Positions 15,795 to 23,554 of a stretch of 64,000 nt of DNA are shown piece after piece. The stretch's first letter is position 1; each line of letters opens with the position of its first letter. Position numbers and translations under genes: made by a program. The stretch is from Allobogoriella alba (GTDB lineage Bacteria; Actinomycetota; Actinomycetes; Actinomycetales; Actinomycetaceae): contig NZ_JBHTCQ010000001.1 in the NCBI RefSeq assembly GCF_042665525.1, forward strand, positions 1,550,001 to 1,614,000, read 5' to 3'. The notes beneath the pieces are model-generated. The model did no database searches and was not told where the DNA came from. It saw nothing but the letters and a program-made list of their open reading frames with translations.

Positions 15795-18700
15795 ATGCTC
15801 GGCCGCATGCCGGCGACACAGAGGTGGACGGGGCTGCTGGTGCGCGCGCTGGCGGCCGTGGCGCTCGTGGCAGGGTTCGTGTCTGCCGGCCCGTCCGCCG
15901 CGAACGCCTCTCCCGCCGTCTCCGTGCCGACCGTCAATCCGGCCCTGGTCCTCCCGACGGTCGTCCTGCCGCCGGACGAGCCACCCGCGGTCAGCGCCGG
16001 CATCCCGGTGACGGTGAACACCGGCGAGAAGCCGCAGTCCAAGACGTGGTTCCACGACGGGACCTGGTGGGCCGTGCTCGCGACCTCCTCCGTGTCGCCT
16101 GCCGGCACGTGGATATGGAGGCACGACGCCGGCTCCTGGACGCCGGTGGTCCGCGTCTCGAGCTCGACGACGGTCCGTGCCGACGTCAAGCCCGTCGGCA
16201 GCGTCGTGCACCTCCTGCTGCACGGCCCGTCCAGCGCACTGGTGTCGGTCGAGTACGACCCCGAGCGGGGGACGTACCAGCCGTGGTCGAGACGGCCGAA
16301 CGCCACGCCGGTCTCCCTGCCGGACAGCGAGACCGGCACGATCGACATCGACTCCACGGGGCGCATGTGGCTCGCCTCGGACGGCCGCAGCACCGTCGAG
16401 GTGCGGCATGCGGCCGCCCCGTACACCTCGTTCTCGTCGCCGGTGCGCCTCGCGTCGAACATCGCGGTCGACGACATCGCGGTGGTGGCCGCGCTTCCCG
16501 GCCGGGTCGCCGTCATGTGGTCGAACCAGAACACCGAGCGGTTCGGGTTCCGCACCCACGTCGATGGTGCCGCGCCGGAGACGTGGACATCGGACGAGGT
16601 TCCGGGCGACGACGACGCCCTGGACTACGGCGACGGCATGGCGGACGACCACCTCAACCTCGCGGTCGCCGGCAACGGCACCGTGTACGCAGCGGTCAAG
16701 ACGTCCTACAACAGCTCCTCACGGCCGGTCATCGGACTGCTCGTCCGCCACCCGAACGGGACCTGGGACCCGTTCCACGAGGTCGACGACATCGGCACCC
16801 GCCCGATCGTGCTGGTCAACGACCGCGAGGGGACGCTCTCGGTCTTCTACACGGAGAGCACCAACTTCGACAACATCCTGGTCAAGACCACCGCCGTCGA
16901 CGACATCGACTTCGGCGGCGGCGCCGCGGTCGCGATGGACGGGAACTTCAACAACGTCACCGCCACCAAGGACCCGTGGACGGACGACGTCGTCGTCATG
17001 GCCGCGGCGGTGTCGACCGCGCACAGCGTCCGGCTGACGGCCGCTGCCGAGCCCGGCGCCCCGGCGGCCCTCGACGCCTCGGTCGAGACGGAGCGCGGCG
17101 TGGTCGTCGAGGGACGGCTGGAGGGTCGCGCGGGGAGTGGTGGGCCGCTGCGGTTCGAGCTCGACGGCGCACCGCGGTCCGGGACCGTCGAGCTGCTCGA
17201 CCCGACGTCGGGTGCCTACCGCTACACCCCGGACCCGGACACCGTCGGACAGGACTCCTTCACCTTCCGTGTCCTCGAGGGTGACGCGGTCTCGGCACCC
17301 GGAACCGTCTCGGTCACGATCGGCGGGGCCGACGGCATCCGGGGCAGCTGGGCGCTGGACGACGGTGAGGGATCGGTCGCCGTGGACGGCTCAGGGCTGG
17401 GGAACCATGCCGAGCTGGTCGGCACGCCCGCATGGGTGGACGGCAGGTCGGGCGGGGCCCTGAACCTCGGTGGGGCGGGCGACTACGCCGTCGTCCCGCA
17501 CGCAGCGCCCCTCGACATCTCGGGTCCGTTGACGATCTCCGCCTGGGTGCGGCCGACCGCCACCCGCACGCAGTACGTGGTGAAGAAGGCCACCCAGGGT
17601 GCGCAGGACGGGTACGAGCTCGGTCTGTCCAGCTCGGGCCACGCCTTCCTGCGGCTCAACCAGGACTCCGCGGGAGACGAGTTCCGCGTCGACGCGACCT
17701 CGTCCTACCCGGACGACGGGCAGACGTGGGTCCATCTGGCCGCGACGTACGACGGCTCCACGATGCGCATCTTCGTCGACGGCGTCGAGGAGGCGTCGGC
17801 GCCCGGGCCGGAGTCGATCGGTCGGAACAGTCTGGCGCTCGCCCTCGGCGCCCAGCCCGGAGGCCTGCGCCCGCTGGCCGGTGGCCTGGACGCCGTGGCG
17901 GTCCACGGCCGAGCGCTGAGTGCGGACGAGATCTCGGTGCTCGCGAGCTCGGCGGCGACCCCGGGGCTCCCGACGGCGATCGACGGATCCGTCGAGACCA
18001 CCCGCGGCACCCCGGTCGACGGCACCCTCCGGGCCGTCCCCGCCGACGGTGGAGCGCTGGCGTACGAGGTGGTCGACGGGCCGCAGCACGGGACGCTCAC
18101 GCTCCGCGAGGGCGGCTCGTTCACCTACGCCCCGGACCCCGGTGCCGTCGGGACCGACTTCTTCACCTTCCGGGTGCGCGAGGACGGCCGGTGGTCCGCG
18201 CCCGCCCGCGTCGACGTCGCCATCCTGGCTGCCGTCGGCGCGCGCGGCGTCTGGCTCATGGACGACGGCGACGGCGCCCTCGTCGCGGACGGCTCGGGTC
18301 TCGGGCACGACGGAGCCCTGCAGGGCTCCGCCGCCTGGGGCGCCGGCCAGGACGGCGGCGCGCTCCTGCTCGACGGCGGTGGGTACGCGACCGTGCCCGA
18401 CGCACCGGATCTGGACCCGGCCGACGCCCTCACGGTGGCCGCATGGGTGCGCACCGACGTCGCCGCCACGCAGTACGTGGTGAAGAAGGCGACCCAACGG
18501 AGCCGGGACGGCTACGAGCTCGGCCTGGCGAGCTCGGGAACGGCGTTCCTCCGGCTCAACCAGGCCTCGTCCGGTGACACCTACCGCGTCAACACGAGCT
18601 CGTCCTATGCCACTGGTCAGTGGGTGCACCTCGCGGGCACGTACGACGGCACGACGATGCGGATCTACGTCGACGGCGCCCTCGAGGCCTCGGTCGCGGG

Positions 18701-19646
18701 TCCCGACTCGGTGGGTACGAACAGCCTCGCACTCGGCCTGGGCGCCGAGCCGAACGGTGCCCGGCCGCTGGACGGCGCTCTCGACGGGGTCCACCTCTTC
18801 GGCCGGGCCCTGACCGCGCAGGAGATCGCGGAGCTCGCCGGCCCGGCGGCAGACCCGGGCCCCACGCCGACGCCGGAACCGGAGCCCACGCCGGAGCCGA
18901 CGCCCGAGCCCACGCCGGAGCCGACGCCCGAGCCCACGCCGGAGCCGACGCCTGAGCCGACGCCTGAGCCCACGCCTGAGCCCACCCCGGAACCGGAACC
19001 GACACCCCCACCGAGCCTCCGTGGCGACGTCGGGGCGTGGTCGATGGACGACGGGCAGGGTCCGGTGGCCGCGGACTCCTCGGGCAACGGCCTGAGCGCC
19101 CAGCTCCAGGGCGACGCCGGCTGGGCGGAGGGACAGCGGGGCAGTGCGCTCGCGCTCGACGGCAGCGGCGGCTACGCCCTCGTCCCGAGGGCGGGAGCGC
19201 TGAACCTCACCGGGCCCATGACGGTCGCGGCCTGGGTGCGGCCGGACGCCACGGGGACGCAGTACATCGCCAAGAAGGCAGCGCAGGGCAGCACCGATGG
19301 CTTCGAGCTCGGCCTGGCGAACTCACGAAGCATCTTCCTGAGGTTCAACCAGGCGACCTCGGGAGACGTGTTCCGGGTGGACTCGAGCACCCGCTACCGG
19401 GCCGGGCGTTGGGTCCATGTCGTCGGCACCTACGACGGAACCACCATGCGGATCTACGTCGACGGCGAGCTCGAAGCCTCCGCACCCGGTCCGCCTGCCA
19501 TCGCCAGCAACGTCCTCGGTCTCGGCCTGGGAGCCGAGCCGAGCGGCTTCCGACCCCTCGCGGGTGCCCTCGACGAGGTCCACCTCTTCTCACGCAGCCT
19601 CACGGCCGCCGAGGTCGCCGTCCTGGCCGCCGCGCCGCCGGGCTGA
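15795..19646 (+). CDS. Large secreted protein with three LamG domains
   Basis: This 1283-residue protein starts with a signal peptide (about 1-38, ending near SAANA). Residues 45-420 are a beta-rich region with repeated Trp turns, propeller-like. A cadherin/Ig-like domain (about 424-513) precedes LamG 1 (about 514-723). A second Ig-like domain (724-813), LamG 2 (815-1015), a Pro-Glu-Pro-Thr linker (1022-1072) and LamG 3 (1076-1282) follow. Each LamG has the W..DDG..G opening and an EIxxL ending, as in concanavalin-like carbohydrate binders. No LPXTG or C-terminal anchor is seen, so it is probably released or glycan-bound. ATG 15807 is an alternative start. Its last 47 nt overlap the convergent regulator. 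Confidence 0.85.
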   Translation: MLGRMPATQRWTGLLVRALAAVALVAGFVSAGPSAANASPAVSVPTVNPALVLPTVVLPPDEPPAVSAGIPVTVNTGEKPQSKTWFHDGTWWAVLATSSVSPAGTWIWRHDAGSWTPVVRVSSSTTVRADVKPVGSVVHLLLHGPSSALVSVEYDPERGTYQPWSRRPNATPVSLPDSETGTIDIDSTGRMWLASDGRSTVEVRHAAAPYTSFSSPVRLASNIAVDDIAVVAALPGRVAVMWSNQNTERFGFRTHVDGAAPETWTSDEVPGDDDALDYGDGMADDHLNLAVAGNGTVYAAVKTSYNSSSRPVIGLLVRHPNGTWDPFHEVDDIGTRPIVLVNDREGTLSVFYTESTNFDNILVKTTAVDDIDFGGGAAVAMDGNFNNVTATKDPWTDDVVVMAAAVSTAHSVRLTAAAEPGAPAALDASVETERGVVVEGRLEGRAGSGGPLRFELDGAPRSGTVELLDPTSGAYRYTPDPDTVGQDSFTFRVLEGDAVSAPGTVSVTIGGADGIRGSWALDDGEGSVAVDGSGLGNHAELVGTPAWVDGRSGGALNLGGAGDYAVVPHAAPLDISGPLTISAWVRPTATRTQYVVKKATQGAQDGYELGLSSSGHAFLRLNQDSAGDEFRVDATSSYPDDGQTWVHLAATYDGSTMRIFVDGVEEASAPGPESIGRNSLALALGAQPGGLRPLAGGLDAVAVHGRALSADEISVLASSAATPGLPTAIDGSVETTRGTPVDGTLRAVPADGGALAYEVVDGPQHGTLTLREGGSFTYAPDPGAVGTDFFTFRVREDGRWSAPARVDVAILAAVGARGVWLMDDGDGALVADGSGLGHDGALQGSAAWGAGQDGGALLLDGGGYATVPDAPDLDPADALTVAAWVRTDVAATQYVVKKATQRSRDGYELGLASSGTAFLRLNQASSGDTYRVNTSSSYATGQWVHLAGTYDGTTMRIYVDGALEASVAGPDSVGTNSLALGLGAEPNGARPLDGALDGVHLFGRALTAQEIAELAGPAADPGPTPTPEPEPTPEPTPEPTPEPTPEPTPEPTPEPTPEPTPEPTPEPEPTPPPSLRGDVGAWSMDDGQGPVAADSSGNGLSAQLQGDAGWAEGQRGSALALDGSGGYALVPRAGALNLTGPMTVAAWVRPDATGTQYIAKKAAQGSTDGFELGLANSRSIFLRFNQATSGDVFRVDSSTRYRAGRWVHVVGTYDGTTMRIYVDGELEASAPGPPAIASNVLGLGLGAEPSGFRPLAGALDEVHLFSRSLTAAEVAVLAAAPPG
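18861..19010 (+). repeat. Pro-Glu-Pro-Thr coding minisatellite
   Basis: Twelve-base units encoding PTPE repeat about a dozen times with synonymous drift (ACGCCGGAGCCG, ACGCCCGAGCCC and similar). It encodes a rigid extended linker between LamG 2 and LamG 3 and is likely to vary in copy number. Confidence 0.85.
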
Positions 19647-20637
19647 CGCCGGCCCGTCCGGCGCCCGGCTCGGCGGGCTTCGACCAGTACCGTGTCAGCA
19701 CCCGGAGGACGACCGAGATCTCGAACGTCGTCACCCCGCGCTGACGACCCAGGTCCTGGGAGAGGAAGTCGGCCAGGTCGTCCTCGTGCCGGAACAGGGC
19801 CTGGTGGATGACCGAGGACGTTCCGGCGACCGTCGTCACGTACCGCGCGGACGGCAGGTCCGAGAGTGCCCGGGCGACGTCCTCCATGGACCCCGGCGCG
19901 GTCGACGTCGACAGGACCACCTCGAGCGGGTACCCGAGCACGGCGGGCTCGATCTCGACACGGGGCTGGACGAGACCACGGCTCAGCAGCGACTGGGTGA
20001 CGCGATAGGCGGTCGACGCGCTCATCCCCAGCTGTCGCGCGATCTCGGCGGTGCTCGACCGCCCGTCGTGGCGCAGCACCCCGGCCACCCGTACCTCGTC
20101 CGGCCCGAGCACCTCGGCGGCCTTCGGCAACGGCCCCTGGCGGTGCTCGGCGAGCTGAGCCTCCTGCTCGGCATCCAGGCGTCGCAGGCGCCAGCCCGAT
20201 CCTGAGAAGTACCGGCGCAGGCCCAGCTCCGCGCGGGTGCGGACGATGCCGTCGATGGCAGGCAGCCGGGTACCGAGCAGCGCCGCGCCGTCCGACCGGT
20301 GGAACGGATGGAGGATGCAGTACACGTCGGCCCTGCCCGCGGTGACGGCCACGAACTGGGCCTCGTCCAGCTCCGTGATCGCCTCGGCGACGGCGTCACT
20401 CCAGCCGGGTCGGGTCGCGATCCAGACGTGGTACGGCGTGGCGTCGCTGCCGAGCGACCACGGGCCCTGTCCCACGATCCGTAGCGCGTGACGCTCCCGG
20501 AGCCGAGCGAGGCGCTTGCTCACCGTGGCCGGAGAGACGCCGAGGACGTCCGCGAGCAGGCGAACGCCCGCGCGGGGAGCGATCTGGAGGGCGGCGACGA
20601 GGTCGAGGTCGCCCGGCTCAAGCGGACCACTCTGCAC
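19600..20637 (-). CDS. Double Lrp/AsnC-family regulator
   Basis: The 345-residue protein has two complete AsnC modules. The first is an HTH (about 5-58, ADVLGVSPATVSKRLARL) plus a RAM-like domain (65-160); the second is an HTH (about 180-225, IARQLGMSASTAYRVTQSL) plus RAM (235-320). Such fused regulators behave like pre-formed dimers. GTG 20637 lacks a Shine-Dalgarno but has TAGAAA 6 nt upstream. It is divergent from the amidohydrolase and symporter and probably controls them in response to their substrate, likely an amino acid or dipeptide. Its 3' end overlaps the LamG gene antisense by 47 nt. Confidence 0.85.
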   Translation of the reverse strand: MQSGPLEPGDLDLVAALQIAPRAGVRLLADVLGVSPATVSKRLARLRERHALRIVGQGPWSLGSDATPYHVWIATRPGWSDAVAEAITELDEAQFVAVTAGRADVYCILHPFHRSDGAALLGTRLPAIDGIVRTRAELGLRRYFSGSGWRLRRLDAEQEAQLAEHRQGPLPKAAEVLGPDEVRVAGVLRHDGRSSTAEIARQLGMSASTAYRVTQSLLSRGLVQPRVEIEPAVLGYPLEVVLSTSTAPGSMEDVARALSDLPSARYVTTVAGTSSVIHQALFRHEDDLADFLSQDLGRQRGVTTFEISVVLRVLTRYWSKPAEPGAGRAGVSPAARRPGRRPRRP

Positions 20638-20643
20638 AGGACG

Positions 20644-20649
20644 TTTCTA
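20644..20649 (-). promoter_or_regulatory. -10 box of leaderless Lrp-family gene
   Basis: On the minus strand TAGAAA is followed by 6 nt and GTG at 20637, with no ribosome site. Confidence 0.4.
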
Positions 20650-20694
20650 GCACAGCGCGGTGTGTGAACGAAGATAAAAGGAGATTCCTGAATG

Positions 20695-20723
20695 TTGACA
20701 GAAATGCTCGTCGCGGCTCTACT
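20695..20723 (+). promoter_or_regulatory. Consensus-like promoter of amidohydrolase-symporter operon
   Basis: TTGACA (20695-20700), a 17-nt spacer and TCTACT (20718-20723) precede the gene at 20758. The TTGACA is a perfect -35 box, rare in this window. The flanking stretch 20660-20700 is A/T-rich for this genome, a likely landing site for the divergent Lrp-type protein. Confidence 0.6.
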
Positions 20724-20757
20724 ACGTGGTCAACCCGTCCTGTCGAGAGGTGTGAGG

Positions 20758-21999
20758 ATGACGAGCTCGCTCCTGGTGCGGAACGCGCAGGTGCTCGATG
20801 TCGAGAAGGGCACATACGTCGAGGCCGACGTGCTGTGCGTCGACGGCCGGGTCGCCGAGGTCGGTCCGGGGCTCCGACCGCCGGCGGGCGTGCCCGTGCA
20901 CGACGCACGCGGCGCCCACGTGCTGCCTGGCCTGGTGGACTGCCACGTGCACGTGGTCGCGGTGACCGGCAACCTCACGGAGGTCGCCGGGCTCCCGCCG
21001 AGCTACGTGACCGCCGGGGCCGTCCAGCGGATGGGCACGATGCTCGACCACGGCTTCACCACCGTCCGGGACACCGGCGGAGGGGACTACGGCCTGGCCC
21101 GGGCGTGGGCGCGCGGCCTCGTGCGCGGCCCCCGCCTCGTGTACGGCGGCAAGGGCTTGAGCCAGACCGGTGGGCACGGTGACAAGCGGCCGGTCGAGGC
21201 GAACGAGATCGTCCCGCCGCACTGCTGCTCCGGCACCGGCCGCGTCGCCGACGGTGTGGACGAGGTGCGCCGCGCCGCCCGCGAGGAGCTGCGCCGCGGC
21301 GCCCACCACATCAAGGTCCACGTCTCCGGCGGCGTCTCCTCGCTCGGTGACCGGATCGACTCGACGCAGTACTCCCGCGAGGAGATCCGGGCGGCCGTCG
21401 AGGAGGCCGAGGCGGCCGGACGGTACGTGACGGTCCACGCCTACCCCGCCGCGGCGATCAACCGGGCGCTCGAGGCCGGCGTGCGCTGCGTCGAGCACGG
21501 CAACCTGCTCGACGACACCACGGTGGACCTCTTCCTGGAGCGTGACGCCTTCCTCGTGCCGACCCTGGTCACGTACTCCGCCCTCAAGGACGAGGGGAGG
21601 GAGCACGGACTGCCTCAGGAGAGCTGGGAGAAGGTCGACGAGGTCCTCACCGGAGGCCTCGGTGCGTTGGATCGCGCCGCCGCGGCCGGTGTCCGCATCG
21701 CGTTCGGGACGGACCTGCTCGGCGGGATGCTGCGGCACCAGAACGCGGAGTTCCGGATCCGCGCCGAGGTCCAGCGGCCGATCGACGTCATCCGTTCCGC
21801 GACCACCACGGCGGCCGAGCTGCTCGGCATGGTCGGTGAGATCGGGACGCTCGCGCCCGGTGCGCACGCGGATCTCGTCGTCCTCGAGGGAGATCCGTTG
21901 GCCGACATCGAGATGCTCGCAGATCCCCGGAACATCAGGACGGTGGTCCAGGCGGGCCGGCCGGTCCGTGCCGCCGCCGGCGCGGGAGGTCGCCGATGA
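20758..21999 (+). CDS. Amidohydrolase (imidazolonepropionase/prolidase-like)
   Basis: The 413-residue metal-dependent hydrolase has DCHVHVV (His63, His65), the metal-bridging Lys186 in HHIKVHVSGG, VHAY and EHGN histidines, and FGTDLL with the catalytic Asp. This pattern belongs to the subgroup acting on imidazolonepropionate-like or Xaa-Pro-like substrates. ATG 20758 follows GAGAGG and starts where family homology starts. An in-frame ATG at 20692 has a perfect AAGGAG and would add 22 residues. It is coupled by ATGA to the symporter, suggesting uptake then hydrolysis of one substrate under Lrp-type control. Confidence 0.85.
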   Translation: MTSSLLVRNAQVLDVEKGTYVEADVLCVDGRVAEVGPGLRPPAGVPVHDARGAHVLPGLVDCHVHVVAVTGNLTEVAGLPPSYVTAGAVQRMGTMLDHGFTTVRDTGGGDYGLARAWARGLVRGPRLVYGGKGLSQTGGHGDKRPVEANEIVPPHCCSGTGRVADGVDEVRRAAREELRRGAHHIKVHVSGGVSSLGDRIDSTQYSREEIRAAVEEAEAAGRYVTVHAYPAAAINRALEAGVRCVEHGNLLDDTTVDLFLERDAFLVPTLVTYSALKDEGREHGLPQESWEKVDEVLTGGLGALDRAAAAGVRIAFGTDLLGGMLRHQNAEFRIRAEVQRPIDVIRSATTTAAELLGMVGEIGTLAPGAHADLVVLEGDPLADIEMLADPRNIRTVVQAGRPVRAAAGAGGRR

Positions 22000-23408
22000 G
22001 GGACACGATCATCCTCGTCGCCATCTGCCTGTACGTGGTGGCCATGGTCGTCATCGGGGTCGTCGCGACCCGACGGGTGCGCAACAACCACGACTTCATG
22101 CTCGCCGGCCAGCGCCTGGGCCGGCTCGTGCTCACCGGCACCCTGCTCGCGACGTGGACCGGGGCCGGCACGATCGTCGGCCGAGCCAGCTTCACCTACA
22201 CCTACGGCCCGCTCGCGAGCATCTTCTACTCGATCGGCGCGCCCCTCGGGATCCTGATCCTCTACGTGTTCCTGGCGGCCCGGATCCGTCAGCACAGCAA
22301 GTACACCGTGCCCGAGATCATGGAGACGCGGTACGGACCGGTCGTGCGCCTGGTGACCGCCGTCGCGATCCTGCTGGCCTACACCGCGATCATGTCGGAG
22401 CAGGTCCGCGGCCTCGGCTACATCCTCCACCTCACGACCGGCTTCTCGGAGGACATCGCCAAGGTCGTGGGGCTCGTCGTCATCGTCTTCCTCGCCCTGG
22501 CCGGCGGGTTGGTCTCGGTGGCCTGGACGGACGCGATGAGCGCGCTGGTCATCACGCTCGGGCTGGCCGGTGGGGTGGTGTTCGCGCTCATCGGCGTCGG
22601 TGGGTTCGACGGCCTGTCGCAGTCCCTCCCCGCGGACCACCTGACGTGGACCGGCGGTCTGACGCCCATCCAGATGCTGGGCTTCGTCCTGCCGACCCTC
22701 CTGCTGATCCTGGGCGACCAGAACATGTACCAGCGTTTCGCCGCCGCGCGATCGCCCAGCATCGCGAAGAGGGCGACCCTGGGCTTCCTCGCGGGAGACG
22801 TGTTCTTCTACGGCGCCGTGATCGTGCTCGCGTCGACCGCAGTGGTGCTGCTGCCGGCCATCGCGCCGGACACCGCGATCCTACGGCTGGCCTCGGACGA
22901 GCTCCCGGTCGGGGTGGGCGCCCTGCTGCTCATGGCCGGGACCGCGTTCATCATCACGACCGGCAACTCCTACCTCCTGTCCTGCAGCTCGAACCTGGTG
23001 CACGACATCTACGGCCGCGTCTCGCGACGGCCGATGTCCTCGCAGCGACAGCTCAGGCTCTCCCGGATCGCGATCCTGCTCCTTGCGCTGGTGGCCTTCG
23101 GGATCGGAGAGCTCTTCCCGACGGTGCTGGAGATCCAGGTGTTCTCGTACACGATGTACGGAGCGGTCGTGACGCCGTCGCTGCTGGCAGCCTTCCTGTG
23201 GAAGCGGGCGACACCGGCGGGCAGCATCACCTCGATCGTCGTCGGGATCGTGGCCACCGTCGGCTGGGAGTTCGCCCTCGACAAGCCGTACGACTGGAAC
23301 AGCGTCCTGGTCGCCCTGCCCCTCTCGGTCGCCGCCCTGGTCGTCGTCAGCCTGCTCACCAAGGCGCACGCCGACGACCCGGAGCGGCTCTCCTCCGCAC
23401 CGGCGTGA
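21996..23408 (+). CDS. Sodium:solute symporter family permease
   Basis: This 470-residue integral membrane protein has about 13 hydrophobic segments. The first part contains LLATWTGAGTIVGRASFTYTYG, the typical SSS-family unwound helix 1 region, and GLVSVAWTDAMSALVI the family-typical later signature. It probably uses sodium to import an organic solute. The start overlaps the amidohydrolase stop (ATGA), so the pair is one operon, and the divergent regulator probably senses the same compound. Confidence 0.88.
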   Translation: MRDTIILVAICLYVVAMVVIGVVATRRVRNNHDFMLAGQRLGRLVLTGTLLATWTGAGTIVGRASFTYTYGPLASIFYSIGAPLGILILYVFLAARIRQHSKYTVPEIMETRYGPVVRLVTAVAILLAYTAIMSEQVRGLGYILHLTTGFSEDIAKVVGLVVIVFLALAGGLVSVAWTDAMSALVITLGLAGGVVFALIGVGGFDGLSQSLPADHLTWTGGLTPIQMLGFVLPTLLLILGDQNMYQRFAAARSPSIAKRATLGFLAGDVFFYGAVIVLASTAVVLLPAIAPDTAILRLASDELPVGVGALLLMAGTAFIITTGNSYLLSCSSNLVHDIYGRVSRRPMSSQRQLRLSRIAILLLALVAFGIGELFPTVLEIQVFSYTMYGAVVTPSLLAAFLWKRATPAGSITSIVVGIVATVGWEFALDKPYDWNSVLVALPLSVAALVVVSLLTKAHADDPERLSSAPA

Positions 23409-23509
23409 ATGCCGCCCCGGCGCGTGCGCCCGGGCACGACCTGCGGTTCTGCGGTCCTGCCCTGCGCGAAACCGCTTGGCCGGTGTCAGTGCCCTGAGGG
23501 ACGCTGACG

Positions 23510-23534
23510 GTGCGGCGCCGGCCCGGCGCCGCAC
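23510..23534 (+). other. GC-rich hairpin abutting a ribosome site
   Basis: GTGCGGCGCC (23510-23519) and GGCGCCGCAC (23525-23534) form a perfect 10-bp stem with a 5-nt loop; GGAGGGG follows at 23535. There is no U-run. It may end the symporter transcript or influence translation of the ABC exporter at 23555. Confidence 0.6.
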
Positions 23535-23554
23535 GGAGGGGAGTCGGCCGGACC

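Noticed and set aside
18665..19087. Minus-strand frame with Gly-Ser-Gly-Val repeats
   Set aside because: It is simply the complement of the Pro-Glu-Pro-Thr coding repeat.
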